From contig CAZIIM010000013.1 in NCBI GenBank assembly GCA_964539305.1, positions 1-56,194 on the forward strand: a stretch of DNA of 56,194 nt, read 5' to 3'. Made by a program: the position numbers and the translations under genes. This DNA comes from CAZNUM01 sp964539305 (GTDB taxonomy: Bacteria > Fidelibacterota > Marinisomatia > Marinisomatales > TCS55). Below the pieces are notes generated by a model. That model was not told where the DNA came from and did no database searches. It saw nothing but the letters and a program-made list of their open reading frames with translations. This document shows, one piece after another, positions 45,684-55,066 of this stretch. The stretch's first letter is position 1. The number at the start of each line of letters is the position of its first letter.

Positions 45684-47717
45684 TCAGGGGATGCGTTTCA
45701 GGACCACACCACTGGTTGGTGGTACCTGGATCGTTCCTGAAATTTGGTTTTCCCCCTCCGGTGTAATTTGGTTTTCATCGGCCAGATAAAGCCAGTTCCC
45801 CGGTGGGACCTCTGCCTGAATTGTCGTTTCAGTATTCCCGTTTAAAATGACCAGGAATTTATTTTGCAGTAGATAGCCGACCGCCGGCTGAACTGCCAGA
45901 TCCAGGAACTGGAAATCCGGTGGACTGGAGTGACGAAATTCCGGATACCGTTTCCGTAATTGAATCAGACCTCTGTAGTAATCCACCAAACCTGGATTAA
46001 GGGACTTCTCATCCCAGTTCAGCCAATTGGTTTCGTTGTCCTTTTCATAGGAGTTGTGATCCAGCAGGCCCACATTGGGGTCCGGTGCAGTGGTAGGTGC
46101 GATGACCTTGCTCCGGGCCCATTCCTGCCCCTGGTGCATGAAAACGATCCCCTGACTGGTGAACAGGAATAAGGCACCCAGTTTACTCATGGCTAGGATT
46201 GGTCCGGAAACTTTGGCATTGGCGGTTCGATCTTTAATTCGTTCCTTTTCACTGACGAATCCCCCAGTGATTCTTAACCGATCCCCAAACGTGTAATCAT
46301 CGTGAGATTCGAGATAGTTGACACTGTGGGCGGGAGTCAGATAGGGACCTCCGTAATCCCGCAGGGATCCCATCACCAGGCGCTGCAGGAATTTCTGATC
46401 ATCCCCATTCCTGAATTTCCCAAACAAAAATCCCTGATCATGGATGTTGAAGACACTACCCTTCAGCCCGTCCCTGAACTGATCGTTGAAAGAGGCCCAG
46501 CCCTGCTCTGAAAACAGCGCCGGTTCGTACCCTCCTCCCCAGGGTTCTGCCAATATAATAACACCCGGATTGATTTCCCTTAATTCGGCCAGGATCCACT
46601 CCCGGGTGGTGGGGTCTATCAGGTTCCCCAGGTCAAACCGGAACCCGTCCACATGATATTCGGTCATCCAGTATTTCAAACTTTCCAGAATCAACTCGCG
46701 CATGATCGGGTTTTCCGTGCGGGTGTCATTCCCACACCCACTTTTGGATTCCCAATTCCCCTGACTGTCAAACCGGAAATAGGTTTCCCGATCCAGATAC
46801 TTCAGGGGGTTGTAATCGTAATTGGAGACATGGTTGTAGACTACATCCATAATAACGGCGATATTTTCCTCGTGGAAAGTTTTCACCATTTCCTTGAATT
46901 CCGTAACGGCCCGGCCATCCCGCCCATTCCAGGCTCCCGGTTCCATGGTACCATCAGTGGCAAAGTAGGATTCAGGCGCAAAGAAATAGGAGGTCATATA
47001 GCCCCAGTGATTCCGGGCATAAGGATTCCACGTATTCATCACGGGTGTAGCAGGATCCATATAGGGTGGTTCCACGTTGGCAAATTCCTGGCAGGGCATG
47101 AGCTGAACTGCATTGATGCCCATTTCTTCCAGATGGGTCAGTCCCCCTTTCTGGGCGATATCCACAAGACCCAGGTAGGTTCCCTTTTGCCGGGCGCCGG
47201 AGGTGGGGTGGGCGGTCATATCCCTCACGTGCAACTCATAAATGACCAAGTCCCGTGGATCGACTGTCTGCCAGCGATCTCCTTCCCAGTTAAAAGCACC
47301 ATCCACAATCAGTGATTTAGCGATAGGATTGTAAATGTTCTGGGTGACCACCGCCTTGGAATAGGGGTCTGCCACAATAACGGTGGAATCCATTCCCGGT
47401 GCCGTGCCGACGGCCCGGTAACCGTAAAGCGTACCGACACCTGCCTGTTCCACTTTCAGGTCCCAGTCCCCATTGGGATGTTTTTTCATAGGGAATTCCC
47501 GCCCTGTGCTGTCTTCAGCACGGTCAAAAAGGACCAGATAGAGGCGCTCCGCCTCCGGTGAATGGACCCGGAAATAGGTGTAGCCCGATTCCAGGAAAGC
47601 ACCGTAGGAAAGGGGGGTCGTTTCGATTTCAGCGCACCGGAATAACAGGAATGGTGTCAGAAAAAGAACCATCCGCATTAAACGGTGCCCGGTCCTTCTT
47701 TTTAATCCTTGACTCAT
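45684..47717 (-). CDS. pulA: Type I pullulanase / GH13 debranching enzyme, probable lipoprotein
   Basis: 677 residues. The hydrophobic segment (MVLFLTPFLLFRC) ends in a cysteine that may be lipidated, although LFRC is not a classical lipobox. A CBM48 domain (YTYFRVHSPEAERLYLVLFD...DWDLKV) precedes the GH13 barrel: NHWGYMTSYFFAPES replaces the usual YNWGYDP pullulanase signature; DVVYNHVS (I), GFRFDLGNLID with nucleophile Asp (II), ILAEPWGGG with acid/base Glu (III), YLESHDDYT (IV). It should cut alpha-1,6 branches of pullulan, starch or glycogen at the cell surface. The start at 47717 leaves only 26 bp to the divergent gene; an internal ATG at 47675, just before the hydrophobic segment, is possible. 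No copy of the TrmB-type palindrome is seen here. Confidence 0.85.
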   Translation of the reverse strand: MSQGLKRRTGHRLMRMVLFLTPFLLFRCAEIETTPLSYGAFLESGYTYFRVHSPEAERLYLVLFDRAEDSTGREFPMKKHPNGDWDLKVEQAGVGTLYGYRAVGTAPGMDSTVIVADPYSKAVVTQNIYNPIAKSLIVDGAFNWEGDRWQTVDPRDLVIYELHVRDMTAHPTSGARQKGTYLGLVDIAQKGGLTHLEEMGINAVQLMPCQEFANVEPPYMDPATPVMNTWNPYARNHWGYMTSYFFAPESYFATDGTMEPGAWNGRDGRAVTEFKEMVKTFHEENIAVIMDVVYNHVSNYDYNPLKYLDRETYFRFDSQGNWESKSGCGNDTRTENPIMRELILESLKYWMTEYHVDGFRFDLGNLIDPTTREWILAELREINPGVIILAEPWGGGYEPALFSEQGWASFNDQFRDGLKGSVFNIHDQGFLFGKFRNGDDQKFLQRLVMGSLRDYGGPYLTPAHSVNYLESHDDYTFGDRLRITGGFVSEKERIKDRTANAKVSGPILAMSKLGALFLFTSQGIVFMHQGQEWARSKVIAPTTAPDPNVGLLDHNSYEKDNETNWLNWDEKSLNPGLVDYYRGLIQLRKRYPEFRHSSPPDFQFLDLAVQPAVGYLLQNKFLVILNGNTETTIQAEVPPGNWLYLADENQITPEGENQISGTIQVPPTSGVVLKRIP

Positions 47718-47743
47718 AATGATAGTGGCTAAATTACGCTCCT

Positions 47744-50107
47744 ATGTTTAAAAGATATATCCGAATATCTGTTCTGGCTTTCCTTGGTTTGGGATTTTTC
47801 AGCTGCGAAGTGGAATCAACCGATTTACTCGAACCAATTCCCACCCTTCAGGTTCGGGCCGGAATCCGCAAAGGGTTCGATCTGGGGGTCTACAAACGGG
47901 ATCCGTCGGCGAAGTTGTGGATTGGAGACAATCCCGGGCTGGAATTACAATTTTTGGAAGCGAAAGACAGCCTGTACATTCTGGCAGAATCGGATAATCC
48001 AGCCCTCCATCTTCTCCAGGGGAAAGTGGATGGACAGAGCTTTCAGCTGCTGGTACGGGTGGCGCCGATGGTGAGGCACCGGTTCATTTACATTGGCGGT
48101 TCACCGGAAGATCAGGTTTTTGTTATGGGGGGCTTTAATGACTGGTCCCGGACGGGCCTCCGGCTGACCTGGGATGGGAAGGAATTCCAGCGGGAGGTAT
48201 TTTTAAGCCCCCAGCGTCATGAATATAAGTTTGTGGTGAATGGAGCCGAAATTCTGGACCCCCTGAATCCCGATTCCGTTTCCAATAATCTGGGTGGCTG
48301 GAATTCACTGCTGGACCTTTCCTCGTTTCAATCCCGTCCTGCCGGCAGGATTCTGAAGCAGGCAGATGACCGCCGGAATCTGAAGTTCAATTATTTGTTG
48401 CCTGTGGATCAGGTCCGGCCGACCCTGTATTATGTTTTGTTTAATAATCATCTGCTCCACAACGATCGGATGGATTTTGCCCTGGCGGGTCTCACCATTA
48501 ATAAAGGAGGCCTTTCCACCGGCATACTGCGCATCACCGGTCTGGATTCCCTGGGTCGTCTCATCCCCGAGAACCTGACGCTCCTGGAAAACGGAGAGCC
48601 GCTCCATCCGGCGGATCAACCTGACGACTGGCATTTTTCGGTACTGTACAGCCTGATGGTGGATCGGTTTCTCGATGGAAATCCTGATAATAACCATCCG
48701 GTGGATCACCCCGACGTATCGCCCCTGGCCAACTGGAAGGGGGGAGACCTGAAAGGGATTATCCGAAAACTGGAAGAGGGTTATTTCCGTGATCTGGGTG
48801 TTAATTCCCTGTGGCTGTCCCCCCTCCAACTTCAACCGGACAGCGCGTATGTGGAGTGGGTGGAACCGCATCGAACGTTTACCGGCTATCACGGGTATTG
48901 GCCGGTGGCGGCGCGTAAACTGGATCCCCGATTCGGAACAGCGGAAGAATTAAAAAGACTGGTTACGCTTGCCCACCAGCAGGGCATCAAGGTGATCCTG
49001 GATTTCGTGTCCAATCATGTTCACCGTAACCACCCCTATTACCGGGAGCATCCCGATTGGTTCACGCAAGTGCGACTGCCGGACGGTACCTTTAATATCC
49101 GCCGATGGGATGGAAACACCCGACTCACCACCTGGTTTGACACGTTTTTACCCTCCTTTAATTACCTCCAGGCTCCGGCGGCGATTCAGCAGGTTACGGA
49201 GGATGCCCTCTGGTGGTTAGAGGAATTTGATCTGGACGGCTTCCGCCAGGATGCGGTGAAGCACGTACCCCACCGATTCTGGCGGGAATTCACGCGGAAA
49301 ATCCGTCAGTTGGGTCCGGAGCGGAACTATTATCAGATTGGAGAAACGTTTGGGTCGGATGAATTGATTCTCAGCTACGTGAATCCGGGGGAATTATCCG
49401 CCCAGTTCAATTTTGCCGTTTATTTTAACGCCCGGCGGCCGTTCAGTGCAGATCAGGCAGCCTTTGGCCCCCTGGTAAAAGTGCTGGAGGATAATCTAGC
49501 CGTTTACGGCCCAGTGAATTTAATGGGCAATATCACCTCCAGCCATGATCAGGTCCGGTTCATGGCGTTCGCCGATGGTCAGATGTCGTTCAGTGAGAAT
49601 GGCACGGAGCGGGCCTTTACCAACCCACCCGAAAAGGTAATTCACGGGGACAGTTATTTAAAACTGGCGAACTTCCAGACGTTCAACAGTACCTTGCCGG
49701 GGGTGCCGGTGGTGTATTATGGAGAGGAGATCGGACGCATGGGGGCCGGGGATCCGGACAACCGGCGGATGATGAAATTCAACTGGAATCCGGAAGAAAC
49801 GGCCCTGGAACAGGAATTCGCTCGCTTGAACCGTTTGCGGACAACGTACCCCGCCCTGGCATTGGGGGATTGGCTTCCCCTGTTGGCTGACGGCCCCCTT
49901 CTGGCCTATCTTAAAGTGTATTTTGACGAGAGGATTCTGGTGGCATTCAACCAGAGTGCCGAGCCCCGAGATCTGACAATTGATTTACCCCTGTCGTTTC
50001 AAACACCGGAGCAACTTTGCGGCAGGGGAAGGTTTCAGGTGCAGAATGATCGCGTTTCGCTCACCTTGCCCCCTTACAGCCATTTATTAATTCTTGGCCG
50101 CAATTAA
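47744..50107 (+). CDS. GH13 alpha-amylase family lipoprotein with CBM48-like domain
   Basis: 787 residues. Lipoprotein signal ending FFSC (MFKRYIRISVLAFLGLGFFSC). After an N-terminal domain of about 100 residues, a CBM48/AMPK-like module (VFVMGGFNDWSRTGLRLTWD...HEYKFVVNG), a linker domain, and a GH13 barrel from about residue 300: LYSLMVDRFLDGN, DFVSNHVHRN (I), GFRQDAVKHV with nucleophile Asp (II), QIGETFG with Glu (III), SSHDQVR (IV). A beta-sandwich closes the protein. Predicted to be anchored in the outer membrane and to hydrolyse alpha-1,4 glucans. Divergent from the pullulanase gene, suggesting paired expression. Its stop is 2 bp from the convergent AhpD-like gene. Confidence 0.88.
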   Translation: MFKRYIRISVLAFLGLGFFSCEVESTDLLEPIPTLQVRAGIRKGFDLGVYKRDPSAKLWIGDNPGLELQFLEAKDSLYILAESDNPALHLLQGKVDGQSFQLLVRVAPMVRHRFIYIGGSPEDQVFVMGGFNDWSRTGLRLTWDGKEFQREVFLSPQRHEYKFVVNGAEILDPLNPDSVSNNLGGWNSLLDLSSFQSRPAGRILKQADDRRNLKFNYLLPVDQVRPTLYYVLFNNHLLHNDRMDFALAGLTINKGGLSTGILRITGLDSLGRLIPENLTLLENGEPLHPADQPDDWHFSVLYSLMVDRFLDGNPDNNHPVDHPDVSPLANWKGGDLKGIIRKLEEGYFRDLGVNSLWLSPLQLQPDSAYVEWVEPHRTFTGYHGYWPVAARKLDPRFGTAEELKRLVTLAHQQGIKVILDFVSNHVHRNHPYYREHPDWFTQVRLPDGTFNIRRWDGNTRLTTWFDTFLPSFNYLQAPAAIQQVTEDALWWLEEFDLDGFRQDAVKHVPHRFWREFTRKIRQLGPERNYYQIGETFGSDELILSYVNPGELSAQFNFAVYFNARRPFSADQAAFGPLVKVLEDNLAVYGPVNLMGNITSSHDQVRFMAFADGQMSFSENGTERAFTNPPEKVIHGDSYLKLANFQTFNSTLPGVPVVYYGEEIGRMGAGDPDNRRMMKFNWNPEETALEQEFARLNRLRTTYPALALGDWLPLLADGPLLAYLKVYFDERILVAFNQSAEPRDLTIDLPLSFQTPEQLCGRGRFQVQNDRVSLTLPPYSHLLILGRN

Positions 50108-50109
50108 CG

Positions 50110-50652
50110 TTACTGGTCGTCCTTTTCCGGATCGACACCCAGTCCTTCCGCAATCCGGTTGATATAATTAAAGTAGGCAATGACCTGGGCGGCATCGCTG
50201 ATGGCGACCTGGGAGAAGCCCTGGTTTTCCAGTTCCCGGACGTCCTCAGGTCCCATGGAATCCACCTTGAGGGTCAATTTTTCCGCCCAGGCGCACAGGG
50301 CCTGATCGGCAGCAGAGAGGCGGGCGCTGCGCCAGTCATGTTTAAGATGCGCTGCCAATTCATCATCCTGGACTTCATCCCGGAAGTCTTCCCCGTGGGA
50401 TTCAGTTCAGTAATGGCAGTGGTTCAGCCGGGAAACGACGGTGGCCAGCATTTCCCGCTGTGCCCGGGACAGTTCCGAGGGACCGTACATAATCGTGAGA
50501 TAGAAGCGAATGGAATCCCGCAGAGCCGCCGGACTCAGACTCATCACCCGAAGAATGTTGGAGATGCGCCCCGAGCGCCGGAGTCCTTTTTCATACTCCT
50601 GTTTTAGAATTCCCTCTGCTTCTTCCGGTTCAATCGTTTTAATGTAAGCCAT
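50110..50652 (-). CDS. AhpD-like peroxidase-related selenoprotein (CxxU), in-frame UGA
   Basis: One frame of 180 residues, interrupted only by UGA at 50407-50409 (codon 82). The active site reads NHCHY-U-TESHGEDF, with C79 and Sec82 in the place of CxxC in the carboxymuconolactone-decarboxylase/AhpD superfamily. The N-terminal half (EEAEGILKQEYEK...PAALRDSIRFYLTIMYGPSELSRAQREMLATVVSRLN, a family pattern) and the C-terminal half (LSAADQALCAWAEKLT...FSQVAISDAAQVIAYFNYINRIAEGLG) match the single-domain peroxidase-related family, whose usual length is about 180. Sequence on both sides of the UGA is intact and in one frame, so a nonsense mutation is less likely. A SECIS-like hairpin follows. Sec-containing AhpD-like proteins are known from metagenomes. 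Role: thiol-dependent peroxide reduction. Confidence 0.87.
50377..50401 (-). promoter_or_regulatory. Candidate bacterial SECIS element of the AhpD-like gene
   Basis: Lower stem ATCCC / GGGAT, a 4-nt bulge on the 5' side, upper stem GGAA / TTCC and loop GAC. The loop G is 19 nt after the UGA, the same distance as in the hydrogenase. Confidence 0.68.
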
Positions 50653-50847
50653 TCCTGTATTTCCAATCTTCTCATGGGGAGCTTAACCTGCCTAGTGTAA
50701 AGGATCAAAAAATATTTTGGGGGTGAAGAAAATAAATTTTAACCTAGGGCCTGAAATACCGTCTAAATTAAGCTGGGTTTGTTTTATCAAACCCAGATCT
50801 CAGACTATATTGGTCCATTAAGCGTCATAAGTGACAGGAAAACAACA

Positions 50848-53480
50848 ATGAAATGCTACCGCCGTTGGGGCTCTCGCTGGTTTATAGTCTTCTTTTTATC
50901 TGCTGTTCTGCTGGGGCAGCGGTTTGATCCAGGGCAGATTCCCAAGATTGGCGTATTAAAGGGTGTCGTGCTTGATTCGCTCTCGCAACAGCCAATTCCC
51001 TATGCCTCCGTCTCCGTGATTAATCTGCGGACCAAAACAATTGTCACCGGTGGCATTACCAACGAGGAGGGTGTCTTTAACATTTCTGAAATACCCCTGG
51101 GGCGCTACCAGGTTGCGATTGAATTTATTGGATATAAGAAGGTCATCCGGGGACCGGTTTTACTCTTTCCCCGGGGTGCGGGCGTGGAACAGGATCTGGG
51201 GAATATCTGGCTCCAACCCACAGCGTTGAAGATGGAAACAGTGGAAGTGGAAGGAGCCCGCCCTCTTTTTACCCAGACCATTGACAAGAAGATCTTTAAT
51301 GTGGAAAAAAACAGTCTCACCACCGGAGGTACAGCCGAGGATGCTCTGCGGCAGGTCCCGGGGGTGGATGTGGATATTGACGGAAACATCAGCCTGCGGG
51401 GCAATTCCAATGTAAATGTACTGATTGATGGAAAACCTTCCACCCTGACAGGAGGGGACCGGAAGTCCATCCTGGATAATATCCCGGCGGACAATATCCG
51501 TGATATTGAAGTCATTACCAACCCCAGCGCCAAATACGACCCGGAGGGAATGGCCGGGATCATCAACATTGTGCTGAAGGAAAACCGGTTTGCGGGGCTG
51601 AATGGAAANNNNNNNNNNNNNNNNNNNNNNNNNNNNNNNNNNNNNNNNNNNNNNNNNNNNNNNNNNNNNNNNNNNNNNNNNNNNNNNNNNNNNNNNNNNN
51701 NNNNNNNNCCGGGATCATCAACATTGTGCTGAAGGAAAACCGGTTTGCGGGGCTGAATGGAAACCTGAATGCGGGCGGAGCCCATAACGGCGGGTACAAC
51801 AGTTCGGGGCAGATCAATTTTCGGCGGGGGAAGATTAACTTGTTTTCAAACGTGGGTTTTCGCTACGATACCCGTGACCGGGGCGGGGACAATTACCGGG
51901 AAACCACCTTCCCGAATTTCACCTCCATCCTGGATCAAGAAATTGACGGGAACCGGGGCGGAGATAATCTGTTTGTCAAATCCGGCGTGGAGGTGTTTCC
52001 GGACCGATGGCGTTCGGTTTCATTCGTCACGGCTTACAATCTTCGGGATCGGGCCAGTAACCAGATTGTCACCACCGATGAAACCAGTGGGGACCGGCGG
52101 ATGTATTTTCGTACCAGTGAAAGTAACAATGATAATACGGGCCTTGATCTGACACTTTCCTATGACCAGAAATTCTCCCGACCAAAGCAGAAACTTTCCA
52201 CCTACATCAATCAGTCCTTAGGCGCCAATACAGATCATAGTACCTACCTTACAACACCCCTGGACGGGTACGCAGGTGTGGTGGATCCTGACCGCCAGCG
52301 GGCCAGGACCGATCAGAACAACCGCACCACCAACCTGCAGGTGGACTATGTTCAGCCGGTCGGTGAAAAGGGTAAGCTGGAAATCGGTTACAAAGGAACA
52401 TTCCGTTCCGTAGATAATGATTATGTCCTGGATGACTTTATTGATAGCCGTAATCAGTTTGAATACAATGACACGTTGTCAAATCACTTTATTTATCAGG
52501 AGGACATTCATGCGGCCTATCTCCAGTATTCAGGTCGAAAGGGTGTCTTCCAGTATCAGGCCGGTGGACGGGTGGAAACGGTCAATACTGTTTCTGAATT
52601 GAAGAATACCGGGGAGACATTCAAGAATCCCTACACCAGTTTTTTCCCCAGCGCATCCATTTCGGTAGGACCCCCGCAGGTGCTCCAGATACAGATGAGC
52701 TACAGCCGGAGAATCAATCGGCCCTCCTACCGGCGGTTGAATCCGTTTCCCTCCCGTGCCGATAACCAGAATTTCCGCCTGGGGAACCCTTTTTTAAAAC
52801 CGGAATACATTGATGTGGTGGAATTGAATTTCTCCCGTTTCAGGAAGGGCCGCACCCTGTCGGTTGGAACCTACTATCGGCAGGTGAATGATAAGATTCA
52901 ATATTTCAAGTATGTTCGGGAGGATGGAGTCTCGATCACAACCTTTAAAAATTCCAACCAGCAGAAAACATACGGTTTGGAATTCATCCTTTCCGGGATG
53001 ATCAGACGAAATTTCCGGTTAATGGTAAATGCCAATGTATTCCGGGACGAGATAAATGCCTCCAATTTGTTCAGTGATTACGACCGGAACTCCACTGGCT
53101 TTATGAGCCGTTTTACTGCCACTTGGAACGCCTCCCCGACCACCGAAGTGATGTTTATGGGCTTTTACCGGGCTCCCTTTGACATTCCCTTTGGGCGGAT
53201 TGAATCCATGTCCTTTACCAGCCTGTCCGTCAAAAGAAGTTTTCTGGACCAGAAACTATCCCTTTCCTTTCGACTGAACGATGTTTTCAATACCATGGGA
53301 TTTCAGTTCAGGGCTCATGATATTAATTATCGCCAGAGCAGCAGCCGGAAATGGGAGAGTCAGATCTTCAGTGTTACCCTGGAATATAGTTTCGGCAAAA
53401 TGGAGGACCGGAGCCGTTTTAACCACCGCCGGGAACGGGGGAACTCCATGGAAAATATGGGTGACTTTGAAGTGGAGTAA
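50848..53480 (+). CDS. TonB-dependent receptor, OMP_b-brl_3 type, interrupted by an artefactual gap
   Basis: Start at ATG 50848, just before a signal peptide (WFIVFFLSAVLLGQ); an in-frame TTG at 50779 is unlikely. The halves before and after the 100-N gap overlap by an identical 55 bp. Collapsing them gives one frame of about 825 residues. Order: carboxypeptidase-regulatory-like domain (GVLKGVVLDSLSQQPIPYASV), plug with EDALRQVPGVDVDIDGNISLRGN and NVLIDGKPS, ITNPSAKYDPEGMAGIINIVL, then a barrel of the outer-membrane beta-barrel family 3. It is unlike the other two receptors in the window and has no FnIII or PorV partner, so its substrate is open. It stands alone, divergent from the AhpD-like gene. 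Confidence 0.87.
51554..51608. repeat. 55-bp exact duplicate flanking a gap (left copy)
   Basis: Identical to 51709-51763 across the 100 N; k-mer overlap artefact of assembly, same length as the pair at 16317/16472. Confidence 0.93.
51609..51708. other. Assembly gap (100 N), probably of negative length
   Basis: Removing the N and one 55-bp copy restores the receptor's frame: base 51608 then joins base 51764 in phase. Confidence 0.93.
51709..51763. repeat. 55-bp exact duplicate flanking a gap (right copy)
   Basis: Partner of 51554-51608; see that entry. Confidence 0.93.
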
Positions 53481-53528
53481 TGATCATTATATTTTAAGCT
53501 CCATAATATCAGACGTATATTTAGTCCG

Positions 53529-54401
53529 ATGGCAAATTCCAAAACAATTAAAATTGCCTTAATTCAACAGTTTTCTACTCCGAACATTGATGCAAATATT
53601 GAGCATGGTCTGGAAGCAGTGGATCGGGCGGCAGCGGCCGGGGCAGAGCTTGTAGCATTTGCCGAATTAGCTTTTACTCCTTTTTATCCTCAATATAAAG
53701 ATTCAAGCTCGATTTTGGATTTGGCTGAATTAATTCCAGGGAAAACAACGGATTTGTTTATTAAAAAAGCTCGGGAGCATGAGCTAGTGATAGTTTTAAA
53801 TCTTTTTGAAAGGGATGGCAATCGGACTTACGATACATCGCCTGTAATTGATGCAGATGGAAATCTACTCGGGGTAACTCGGATGATGCATATTGCCGAT
53901 TATGCTCGTTTTTATGAGAAAAATTATTACACTCCTGGTAATCGGAAAGTTCCTGTTTATGATACAGCGGTTGGAAGGGTCGGGGTGGCCATTTGCTACG
54001 ACCGGCATTTCCCTGAATATATGCGATTATTAGGTATACAAGGTGCGGAGTTGGTAATTATTCCTCAGGCTGGAACGGTAGGAGAATGGCCTCCTGGTCT
54101 GTACGAGGCTGAACTTCAAGTTGCAGCCTTTCAAAATGGTTATTTCTGTGGGTTGGTAAATCGAGTTGGGAAAGAGGATCAACTAGAGTTTGCCGGTGAA
54201 TCGTTTGTTACAGATCCGATGGGTAAAATTCTTGCGCAAGCACCTCAGGGAGCGGAAAATATTTTACTGGCAGAGCTTAATTTAAAGGACGTATATCAAT
54301 CTCCTGCCCGGAAGATGTTTTTTCGAGATCGACGGCCGGGAGAATACAAAGGGATTTACTCGACGAAGGATTACCTGAAGAACCAGAACGATTCCGGGTA
54401 G
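53529..54401 (+). CDS. Nitrilase-superfamily amidohydrolase (carbamoylputrescine amidase-like) with altered catalytic Lys
   Basis: 290 residues, full length for the branch that includes N-carbamoylputrescine amidase. The catalytic Glu is in FAELAFTPFY (E46), the Cys in VAICYDRHFPE (C156) and the second Glu in FYEKNYYTPG (E130). The catalytic Lys, normally in RKMHI, is replaced: the segment reads VTRMMHI with Met119, one base from Lys (AAG to ATG). Either the enzyme is inactive or altered, or there is a sequencing error. The gene is visibly more AT-rich than its neighbours, which hints at transfer. It converges with and overlaps the small membrane protein gene by 31 bp. A polyamine role is only a family guess. 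Confidence 0.85.
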   Translation: MANSKTIKIALIQQFSTPNIDANIEHGLEAVDRAAAAGAELVAFAELAFTPFYPQYKDSSSILDLAELIPGKTTDLFIKKAREHELVIVLNLFERDGNRTYDTSPVIDADGNLLGVTRMMHIADYARFYEKNYYTPGNRKVPVYDTAVGRVGVAICYDRHFPEYMRLLGIQGAELVIIPQAGTVGEWPPGLYEAELQVAAFQNGYFCGLVNRVGKEDQLEFAGESFVTDPMGKILAQAPQGAENILLAELNLKDVYQSPARKMFFRDRRPGEYKGIYSTKDYLKNQNDSG

Positions 54402-54589
54402 AACCGACTATAGGGCCTCCGGGTAATGGATCCGTAGATCCAACCCGCCAGCCACAGGGCCAACAGGGCCGGGAGTACAAAATTGAGCAGCACCGAGAAG
54501 ACGGTCACCGTAAAGATCATCGTGAACGGCAGAATCAGGGCCATGCTCAAGTAGGGATGGCGTAACATGAATGCCTGAATTTTTTCCAT
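54371..54589 (-). CDS. Small hydrophobic membrane protein, 72 residues
   Basis: Start ATG 54589 chosen because AAGGAAGGAAAC precedes it; a longer frame upstream lacks a ribosome site. The sequence (MEKIQAFMLRHPYLSMALIL...) has one long or two short membrane helices (about 12-52) and a basic, aromatic tail (ITRRPYSRFYPESFWFFR). No family recognised. The 3' end overlaps the convergent nitrilase gene, so one of the two may be shorter in reality. Confidence 0.5.
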   Translation of the reverse strand: MEKIQAFMLRHPYLSMALILPFTMIFTVTVFSVLLNFVLPALLALWLAGWIYGSITRRPYSRFYPESFWFFR

Positions 54590-54880
54590 AGTTTCCTTCC
54601 TTTCTGATTTCACTAATAACGGGGCAATTTCCGTGCAGTTCCGGATTCCCTGCCAGATTATGGAAAGTTGAGGGGTATGACAGACCAAAACTATGCCTTT
54701 GTGGCGCAGGGCAGGACCTCCGGATGATTGAATTGACTGCAATTCCAGGTGGAATTAAGTCTAAATTCCTAATCCCATGTTTTTATTCCATGCCAGAAAA
54801 ATTAATTGCGGCTGGTTGATTCGACAGTCAAGCAGGCAATTTATTATCTGTCTCACTAACTGAAGAGGATTCACTGTTTA
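54590..54880. other. Intergenic stretch with nothing recognised
   Basis: About 290 bp with no supported gene, RNA or repeat. Short palindromes are within chance. Confidence 0.6.
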
Positions 54881-55045
54881 ATGAAGCTGCCTGAATCCCT
54901 GAGCCTTCGGGATGTGGTCCTGTTCAATGTGACGGCGATTGTAGAGTTGCGGTGGATTTCCCTGGCGGCCGCTAACGGCATAGTGCCATTATCCTGTGGG
55001 TCGGAGCGCTGGTGTACTCATATATCGCCGGGAGACCCGGAAAAG
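54881..55045 (+). pseudogene. Remnant of an APC-family amino-acid permease N-terminus, frameshifted
   Basis: The first 33 codons read MKLPESLSLRDVVLFN VTAIVELRWISLAAANG, which resembles the start of APC-superfamily permeases (SLxDLVLLNVSAVIGLRW). The frame then breaks, and the next hydrophobic segment (SAIILWVGALV) continues one frame over before homology ends inside the integrase 3' flank. The usual glycine in AVIGLRW is Glu here. This looks like a decayed gene cut off next to the integron. Confidence 0.5.
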
Positions 55046-55066
55046 AAAACGTCGGGAATAAAACGG

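Noticed and set aside
50359..50652. Two separate small genes, or a nonsense pseudogene, in the AhpD-like region
   Set aside because: Both halves are in one frame with family-like sequence, and the UGA falls on an active-site Cys position.
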